From: Desulfobotulus mexicanus
GTDB lineage: Bacteria > Desulfobacterota > Desulfobacteria > Desulfobacterales > ASO4-4
NCBI RefSeq assembly: GCF_006175995.1
Contig: NZ_VDMB01000026.1
Location: 1-42,318, forward strand
Reading direction: 5' to 3'
Length of the DNA stretch: 42,318 bases
Part shown: piece after piece, positions 36,744 to 42,318 of the stretch
Numbering within the stretch: position 1 is the first letter of the stretch
Layout of the letters: every line of letters starts with the position of its first letter
The notes under the pieces: generated by a model
What the model saw: the letters and a program-made list of their open reading frames with translations, nothing else
The model's database searches: none
Told to the model about the DNA's origin: nothing
Translations under genes and position numbers: made by a program

Positions 36744-36902
36744 AGGGTGCCCCTGCATAAAACAGCGCCGTAAAAATCATTTACAGGGGAAGGCCCTGCG
36801 CCTGTCCGTGAAATACACAACCCAACCTTATACTTGCTTAAAGCTGATGTTTGTACATGAAATGTTTTCCTTTATAGCATTGGGAATGGGTATGCCTATT
36901 GG
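36718..36902 (+). repeat. Dispersed repeat, copy C, with remnant of a second ATPase gene
   Basis: The left part (36718-36770) matches copy A in inverted orientation (TAGAGGGTGCCCCTGCATAA region). The centre and right (36769-36890) match copy B. The end, CATTGGGAATGGGTATGCCT (36878-36897), nearly equals the stretch at 35666-35685 that encodes IIGNGYAY of the ATPase gene. So the segment keeps a trace of the start of another copy of that gene, whose body is lost. Confidence 0.7.
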
Positions 36903-37641
36903 AGGCCGTATTTTTTTAATATTGTCTGAAATGTTCCATTATTTTTAATGGATTGGAGGTATTCATTGAATATTTCAGGGGAAATAACTGCATCATTGCG
37001 GATGATGAAATGCCGATGATATACTGAGTCATTGATTTCGGAAATGAGGAGTTTTTTGTATTCTTCGGGATGGGTAACGCTGAAATAGCCAAGGGTTGTT
37101 GTTGATGAAACACCAATATTGCCTCTCTCGTTGAGTACCATCTGAATTACCGTGGGTTCGTTTCTTACTGTGTGGGTATTGTATTTTTCCCGGAGTACAG
37201 ACTGATTTTTTTCAAAATTGCAGAAACGGTAGGTAAAGCCGTTCACAACAACGGTGGGTTCAATGCCTACTTTTTGGAAATAAGACTGGTCTTCTGTTTT
37301 TGAACGCAGGGCAAAATATTTATCTTTTACCTCAAGAATATCATTGCTGGCTTTGACTGTGTTCCTGTCATATCCCCATGCAATGTTTACCATGGCAACC
37401 ATGTCCAGTTCTCCCGACTCAATGGATTGTCGGGTTCTCAGGGAGGGGGAGGTGAAGAGTTCAGATAGTCTTTCTGTATTCCGTTAAGGGCTTCAAGGAT
37501 ATCTTTGATCATGCCATTATTGTTTTCTATCGTGTAGGGCGGTTGCTCGTTGGTGGCACCCACGCGTACAGGGGTCTGGGCAAAGGCGCTGCTGCCGTAC
37601 AAAATGAGTATCGTCAGGATTGATATACTGATTTTTTTCAT
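36896..37641 (-). pseudogene. Frameshifted periplasmic substrate-binding protein
   Basis: The N-terminal part (37641-37438) has a signal peptide (SILTILILYGSSAFA) and a typical start of a family 3 solute-binding protein (VGATNEQPPYTIENNNGMIKDI). The C-terminal part (about 37442-36896) continues the fold in another frame: SGELDMVAMVN, a lobe with FCNFEKN, and TILKKYGL at the end. The frames join at a C-rich tract, CCTCCCCCTCCC on the coding strand near 37440. Together they give about 250 residues, the usual length. A single slip in the tract explains the break; it could be a real mutation, phase variation or a sequencing error. Confidence 0.78.
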
Positions 37642-37780
37642 GGCCCTGTCTCCTTTATATGAATTTTTGTGAAAACATGTTCTTATATTATCATTTATTT
37701 AGATGTCGAAACAATGTTTTTTTATTTTGTGTTCAAATTTTTTATACCCTTCTGATTTTATTTTGTCCTGCCTCTTTGCT

Positions 37781-39472
37781 TTAATCCCAGGCAAGTTTAT
37801 AGCCATTCCCGGTGGTAATGCTTTCAGGAACCAGTTCAAGATTTTCTGAAATCTGAATTTTTGCCGTTGAGGCCTCCAGAATATCCTTTTTAACATCAAT
37901 GCCCGGCATCACCTGAATCAGTTCAGGGCCTTTTTCCGTTAGTTTGAAAATACCGACAGTGGTTACATAGTAAACAGTTTTGCCTCTTTTCAATGCAGCT
38001 TTAGCATTGAATGTTACCTCCAATACTTCATCAACGAATTTCGGAATTCCTTTTTTGATAAGGGTCAGTTTACCATCTTTAAGTTTAAATTCGGCCTTTG
38101 CCATCCAGCTGCCGATGAAGATAATCGTTTTTGCGCTGTCGGCAATATTCATGAAGCCGCCGGGGCCTACATAGTTTTTGACACCTTCACCTCGTTTGGA
38201 CACATTGACATTACCCTTGGAATCGACCTGAAGTGTTCCCAATACCGTAATATCAAGACTGGTTTTATAATGATTGAATATCCATGCGGAACTGTACATT
38301 TTCTGAGGGTTGATTGCACCGCCGAAAAATAGACCTGATGCCGGAAGCCCCCCATAAACCCCGGTTTCAGAGGAGAAGGTAAAATCATCAAAGAGTCCCC
38401 CTTCATAGACAAGACGACCGACTTCTTCCGGCAGTCCAATCCCCAAATTTACAAGATTGCCCTTTTGAGCCACCTTAACAAATAAGGATGCCGCCATTCT
38501 GGCAAGTACATTTTCAACGGGGCCGCGTTTAGGGGTGTATGAGGTGATCTTATTGATTGTATTCATTTTGGCAATGGATTTTTCCATGCACTCCTTAGCC
38601 CCCTCAGTAAACATTGGCCAGTATTTTTTCTGTTTGATACTTGCTGTCTGTTCATTGGCAGGGTTCACAACAATATGGGTGACATGCTTTGACGACAGGC
38701 TTATGGATGTTTCATCTTTTTCAATGATTTTAGACACCGTGGCAATGACTTTTCCACCATTGTAGTTTGCCGCAAGTGCTGCTTCACGGATTTCTGTAAT
38801 GGCCGATGCGTTTTTGAAATAGATGTTGCCTTCACTGTCTGCATAAGGGGCATTGAAAAGAGCGACATCGATTTTCGGCAGAGAGTACTCCAGTAAATCT
38901 CCGTTTTTCTTTACATAGGATTTGGTGCTGTGCGGGGTTGCAGCCGTATTGCCTCCAAGATCAGGGTCAAGAAAGGTGCCGATGCCGATTTCGCTCAGGC
39001 TGGTGGTGTTCCCTTCAGACTGATTGTGTAAAATTTGTGTTATTTCACCCTGGGGCAGGATGTGGATTTCAATTTCTTTATTAGCGCCCATTTCAAGCTG
39101 TTTGTGCGCTGTTTCCACATGCCCGCTGATATATTCTTTGATCAGGCCGGAAACCGCAACTTCCTCAACTGTACCAGGTGCCTTTCCCCTGCCGCCTTGG
39201 GCACTGACGGTCATCCATGTTAAGTTTTTTGGGGTTTTATCCTTTAAATAGCTGTTCCTGATGGCCCTGAAAAGAATTGAACATCTGGCATGGCCGCCCA
39301 TACCCACTGAGATAACTGTTGATCCATCGGGTATCTGTTTTGCGGCCTCAGCAGCAGTGATAAACCGGTTTCGATCAATCGCTCCGGGGTGGTAGCTCAG
39401 GTTGTATCGGTTTTGTGTTGCTAAAAATGATATCAAATGGCCGTATATCTTTGCAGTTTCGATGAATTTCAT
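37781..39472 (-). CDS. Family I acyl-CoA:acetate/propionate CoA-transferase
   Basis: This 563-residue enzyme fuses the alpha and beta halves of a family I CoA-transferase, like YdiF or propionate CoA-transferase. The N-terminal half has FITAAEAAKQIPDGSTV and a glycine-rich GMGGHARC. The C-terminal half has NLGIGLPEEV and FSSETGVYGG, with the catalytic glutamate at Glu369. It moves CoA between acyl-CoA and a free acid such as acetate, propionate or butyrate; substrate choice cannot be read. It lies downstream of a sigma-54 promoter and is divergent from the activator at 39649. The codon use is more A/T-rich than the core genes. The start is preceded by AAGGGG. Confidence 0.9.
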   Translation of the reverse strand: MKFIETAKIYGHLISFLATQNRYNLSYHPGAIDRNRFITAAEAAKQIPDGSTVISVGMGGHARCSILFRAIRNSYLKDKTPKNLTWMTVSAQGGRGKAPGTVEEVAVSGLIKEYISGHVETAHKQLEMGANKEIEIHILPQGEITQILHNQSEGNTTSLSEIGIGTFLDPDLGGNTAATPHSTKSYVKKNGDLLEYSLPKIDVALFNAPYADSEGNIYFKNASAITEIREAALAANYNGGKVIATVSKIIEKDETSISLSSKHVTHIVVNPANEQTASIKQKKYWPMFTEGAKECMEKSIAKMNTINKITSYTPKRGPVENVLARMAASLFVKVAQKGNLVNLGIGLPEEVGRLVYEGGLFDDFTFSSETGVYGGLPASGLFFGGAINPQKMYSSAWIFNHYKTSLDITVLGTLQVDSKGNVNVSKRGEGVKNYVGPGGFMNIADSAKTIIFIGSWMAKAEFKLKDGKLTLIKKGIPKFVDEVLEVTFNAKAALKRGKTVYYVTTVGIFKLTEKGPELIQVMPGIDVKKDILEASTAKIQISENLELVPESITTGNGYKLAWD

Positions 39473-39526
39473 TATGCCCCTTTTTTAAAAAATTAATCTT
39501 GATTGGCGTAACCGTATCAGTAATAT

Positions 39527-39542
39527 TGCTATTAATGTGCCA
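39527..39542 (-). promoter_or_regulatory. Sigma-54 (-24/-12) promoter for the CoA-transferase gene
   Basis: Minus-strand TGGCACATTAATAGCA matches the consensus TGGCACG-N4-TTGCA with the full TGGCAC block and GC in exact register. The predicted start near 39515 leaves a leader of about 43 bases. The divergent gene encodes a sigma-54 activator, which supports the call. Confidence 0.75.
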
Positions 39543-39597
39543 TCTGTTATTTTATTAATAAAATCAGCTATTGCGTAGAAGATAGGGAGGATGTATT

Positions 39598-39631
39598 ACG
39601 ATATATCGTTTTTATGAAAACGAATATTCGT
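39598..39631. promoter_or_regulatory. Paired palindromic activator sites (enhancer)
   Basis: ACGATATATCGT (39598-39609) and ACGAATATTCGT (39620-39631) are perfect 12-bp palindromes with the same ACGA/TCGT ends. Their centres are 22 bp apart, about two helical turns. They lie 55-90 bases upstream of the -24 element and end 17 bases before the activator start. This is the expected layout for binding sites of a sigma-54 activator that also controls its own gene. Confidence 0.65.
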
Positions 39632-39648
39632 GAAAGGTATGATATGTC

Positions 39649-41178
39649 GTGAAAATTACCCATGAACATTTCCGCGAAGTAACCCGCCGCATCTGTGGCA
39701 GTCTGGATCTGGATCAGGCCCTTTATGATGCTTTTTTATACATGAAGGATCTACTGCCGCTGGATGCCCTCTTCATCACCCTCTATGAGTACGAAAAAAG
39801 ACGCTCACGGGTCATTGCCCTTGCCTATGATGGAGGGGGATTTCTTCTGGATGAGAGCTTTCCCCTTTCCGATGCCGCATGGGAAGCCATCCGATCATGG
39901 CAGGCCCGGTCCAGATCCGATACCACACCATGGATACGGGATCATACCCATCCCATCAACCGGGAGATTCTGCGGACGGTGCGTTCGGGAGTGGCTGCCC
40001 TGCAGCAGATGGAAATAGGGGATTTCTGCAGCATGACCTGTGGTCTGCGCATCCAGAAAACCCTCATCGGCAATCTGACCTTTGGAACCCTTGGGGCCAA
40101 TCATTATAAAGACAGCCATGCGGCACTGGTGAGGGAACTCAATGAACCCTTTGCCATCGCCCTGTCCAATGCCCTGCGTTACATGGATCTGGTCCGGGAT
40201 CATAAGGCCCTGCAGCAGGATGCCCGCCGTATGATGGGAAGTGTTATGGTGGGATCAGACAGCGGACTGAAGGAAGTCCGTAAGCTCATGGCCCATGTGG
40301 CTCCCACGGACAGCCCCGTGCTGCTTCTGGGCGAAACGGGTACGGGAAAGGAAGTGGTGGCATCGGAAATCCATTCCCTTTCCCGCAGATCCCAAGGACC
40401 GCTGATTCGGGTCAACTGCGGTGCCATTCCCGAATCCCTCATCGATTCCGAGCTTTTCGGCCATGAAAAGGGGGCCTTTACCGGGGCGCTGGAAACCATG
40501 CCGGGACGGTTTGAAAGGGCCGATGGCGGAACCCTTTTTCTCGATGAGATAGGAGAACTCCCGGCCAGTGCTCAGGTGAAGCTTCTGCGGGTTCTCCAGA
40601 GTGGAGAATTTGAAAGGGTAGGGGGTGCCAGATCCATGAGGGCCAGTGTACGCATTGTTGCCGCCACCCACAGGAATCTGGAATCCATGATTCCTTCGGG
40701 AGAGTTCCGCCGGGATCTCTGGTATCGCCTCAATGTTTTTCCCGTTCATATTCCGCCACTCAGGGAAAGAAAGCAGGATATCCCTGCCATGGTGCATCAT
40801 TTCATCCGTATGAAATGTGAAGAGATGAATCTTCCCTATCGCCCCGATATCGCCCCCGGAGGACTGGACGGGCTGATGGCCTATGACTGGCCCGGCAACG
40901 TGCGGGAGCTTCAGAATGTGGTGGAGCGTGCCCTGATCCTCTGTCAGGGCAGGCCCCTTTCCTTTTCCCTTCTGCCGGACAGGGGGCATGAAGTTGTAAG
41001 GGAGGGCAGAGAGGATTTTACGGGAAACCGGACGCTGGATGGGGTGATGGCTGAACATATTCGTGCTGTTTTGCGGGAAACAGCGGGCAGAATTGCCGGT
41101 GAAAGGGGAGCAGCCGCCATTCTGGGACTGCATCCCAATACCCTCCGCAGCCGTATGAAAAAGCTGGGGGTGGTGTGA
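39649..41178 (+). CDS. Sigma-54-dependent activator with N-terminal GAF-like domain
   Basis: This 509-residue bacterial enhancer-binding protein has a GAF-like sensory region (about 10-185). Next comes the AAA+ domain with Walker A GETGTGKE (228-235), the sigma-54 contact loop GAFTGA (275-280), Walker B LFLDE (296-300) and WPGNVRELQNVVERA. A Fis-type helix-turn-helix closes the protein (ERGAAAILGLHPNTLRSRMKKLGV). It hydrolyses ATP to open sigma-54 promoters. There is no receiver domain, so a ligand bound by the GAF region, perhaps an organic acid or its CoA ester, is the likely signal (inference). The start is GTG 39649; the ATG six bases earlier runs into a stop. It is divergent from the CoA-transferase gene, its probable target. 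Confidence 0.92.
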   Translation: MKITHEHFREVTRRICGSLDLDQALYDAFLYMKDLLPLDALFITLYEYEKRRSRVIALAYDGGGFLLDESFPLSDAAWEAIRSWQARSRSDTTPWIRDHTHPINREILRTVRSGVAALQQMEIGDFCSMTCGLRIQKTLIGNLTFGTLGANHYKDSHAALVRELNEPFAIALSNALRYMDLVRDHKALQQDARRMMGSVMVGSDSGLKEVRKLMAHVAPTDSPVLLLGETGTGKEVVASEIHSLSRRSQGPLIRVNCGAIPESLIDSELFGHEKGAFTGALETMPGRFERADGGTLFLDEIGELPASAQVKLLRVLQSGEFERVGGARSMRASVRIVAATHRNLESMIPSGEFRRDLWYRLNVFPVHIPPLRERKQDIPAMVHHFIRMKCEEMNLPYRPDIAPGGLDGLMAYDWPGNVRELQNVVERALILCQGRPLSFSLLPDRGHEVVREGREDFTGNRTLDGVMAEHIRAVLRETAGRIAGERGAAAILGLHPNTLRSRMKKLGVV

Positions 41179-41243
41179 AGGATAAGGGCGAGGTCTGAAT
41201 TCTGGCAATATGAAGCTACATTGGCAGCCATGGCAGGGCAAAG

Positions 41244-41396
41244 ATGGAAGGTAAGTACGGTGGCCGTAAAAGAGACAGTATCAAACGGGAGAAGATCCTT
41301 GCCTTGCTGGGCAGGGGTCTGACCTACAGTGAGATCTAGGGAGCCTTGGGTGTGAGCCGCAGAACCATAGCCAGAACCAAGGCCGAGGGTGTCTGA
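41244..41396 (+). pseudogene. Helix-turn-helix fragment with in-frame amber codon
   Basis: A 50-codon frame from ATG 41244 encodes a basic start and a helix-turn-helix: IKREKILALLGRGLTYSEI, then TAG at 41337-41339, then GALGVSRRTIARTKAEGV. The TAG sits where such motifs often have Gln, and CAG to TAG is a single change. It resembles the DNA-binding end of a transposase or recombinase. The rest of the 448-base gap (41179-41626) shows no other gene. Confidence 0.5.
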
Positions 41397-41626
41397 TGGG
41401 AAGATGGCAGGGGGGGCTGATCCTGTGGCCCCTATATATAAGGTGTAAATCTGGTCTTCCGGGTGGTATCGAGCAGAGGGATCTTTTGGCTGCTGTTTCT
41501 TGCGCTTTCTGATTCAGGGGATTATAATTATTGATAATAAGGGGTGTCGCCCATGGCTGCTGCAAGTCTGTAGCCATGCAGGAGTTTTTACTGTAAGAAC
41601 AGCGTAATAGGATTGAGAGGAAGCCA

Positions 41627-42318
41627 GTGGGCAACCATGATGTTTTTTTCAAGAAGATTTTAGAGGTAGAGGGCCATGCAGAGGAACTGGTACGGTCATC
41701 CCTGCCGCCTGCCATACTTGAGGAACTGGATCTGGGTACCCTGAAGGAGGAAAAGGGTTCTTTTTTGGGTTAGGAGCTGTCAGAGTATTTTTCTGATCTG
41801 CTTTACAGCTGTCAGTTCAAAGGTACGCTGATTCGTATAGCTCTGCTTTTTGAGCATAAAAGCTATGTGGATAATGATCTTCCTTTTCAGATTCACTTAT
41901 ACACGGGTGGTTTTTGGGAACGCTGCCGTAAGCAGAAAATAGAACGCACCCCTATTATTCCCATAGTGATCTATAATGGAGAAAGAAAATGGCAGCCAGG
42001 TCTTCTCAGTGACTGTTTTAAAGACCTGCCTCCCATGATCAAGCCCTTCATCCCGGATTCAGAGTATGTTTTTGTGGATCTTTCAAGCTGGCAAGATGAG
42101 GATATCAAAGAGAAGCTCTTTGTAATGGTTTCCATGAAGTTCTGTATGCTCATTTTTAAGAACATTTTTCATCCAGAGAAGCTGAAAGACAACATAAAGG
42201 AATATTTTGAGCTGGCATCCTCTTTGTTTGAAGATGAAGATGGTCTTAAGATCATCAAAAATGCCATAGAGTACATTTTTAAATCCACAGATCTTCAGCC
42301 TGAATATGTGGCTGAGAC
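41627..42318 (+). pseudogene. Rpn-family (PD-(D/E)XK) nuclease gene with premature stop, cut by window edge
   Basis: From GTG 41627, with GAGAGG six bases before it, the frame reads GNHDVFFKKILE, then SLPPAILEELD. A TAG at 41771-41773 (codon 49) is followed by ELSEYFSDLLYSC, LFEHKSYVDNDLPFQIHLY and PIIPIVIYNGERKW. These are the hallmarks of the Rpn/Transposase_31 family, whose PD-(D/E)XK core uses the Asp in SDLL and the EHK motif. The family promotes RecA-independent recombination and toxin-like DNA cleavage in E. coli. The stop suggests a decayed gene; the frame stays open after it to the window end. Confidence 0.75.

Noticed and set aside
40255-41241. 328-codon minus-strand ORF
   Set aside because: It is antisense to the AAA+ domain of the sigma-54 activator, whose motifs are all in the plus frame.
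41281-41715. 144-codon minus-strand ORF
   Set aside because: It is antisense to the helix-turn-helix and Rpn remnants and has no motif of its own.

Overview
The window looks like chromosomal DNA of an anaerobic, sulfate-reducing member of the Desulfobacterota (old Deltaproteobacteria), probably Desulfobacterales. The evidence is a Tmc transmembrane electron-transfer complex with a type II tetrahaem cytochrome c3, a complete Rnf complex whose operon carries its own tetrahaem cytochrome, a one-chain pyruvate:ferredoxin oxidoreductase next to Rnf, and rubrerythrin with a PerR-type regulator. The genus is inference; no rRNA is present.

Layout. 1-309: decayed transposase end. 464-6589: PAS histidine kinase, tmcDCBA and a receiver-only response regulator, all on +. 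6692-6768: tRNA-Pro(CGG). 7294-9595: cheY, marC-like gene and a Bcr/CflA exporter. 9677-14346 (minus): perR-rbr and a pqiABC lipid-transport operon. 14578-22004: NDH-2, a palindromic intergenic element, dacB/PBP4, dtd, two lipoproteins, a membrane protein and a DHH-CBS phosphoesterase. 22295-24148: an AT-rich class I PHA synthase, apparently imported, preceded by a perfect 21-bp hairpin inside a broken small ORF. 24244-33051 (minus): rseC, tetrahaem cytochrome c, rnfCDGEA and nifJ. rnfB is separate at 33592 on +. 34556-42318: a YkgJ protein, then an accessory zone of repeats, truncated or broken genes, a CoA-transferase and its divergent sigma-54 activator, ending in a broken Rpn-type nuclease gene.

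How it fits together. NifJ makes reduced ferredoxin, Rnf couples ferredoxin to NAD(H) and an ion gradient, and the Rnf cytochrome may link this to the periplasmic c3 pool. Tmc moves electrons between that pool and the cytoplasmic side. TmcA and the Rnf cytochrome are recognisable paralogues. Near-consensus sigma-54 (-24/-12) elements lie upstream of tmcD, of rseC-rnf and of the CoA-transferase gene, with a weaker one before the kinase. The third has two 12-bp palindromes 22 bp apart at enhancer distance, next to the start of the divergent activator gene. I read this as sigma-54 control of the energy-conserving complexes; the promoter calls rest on sequence alone.

No CRISPR array, intact insertion sequence or prophage was seen. 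The most unusual items are the shared sigma-54 signals, the activator/CoA-transferase switch, the three-copy repeat that supplies the end of a truncated AAA-ATPase gene, the PHA synthase insertion boundary, and an RnfD that seems to lack its flavinylation threonine.
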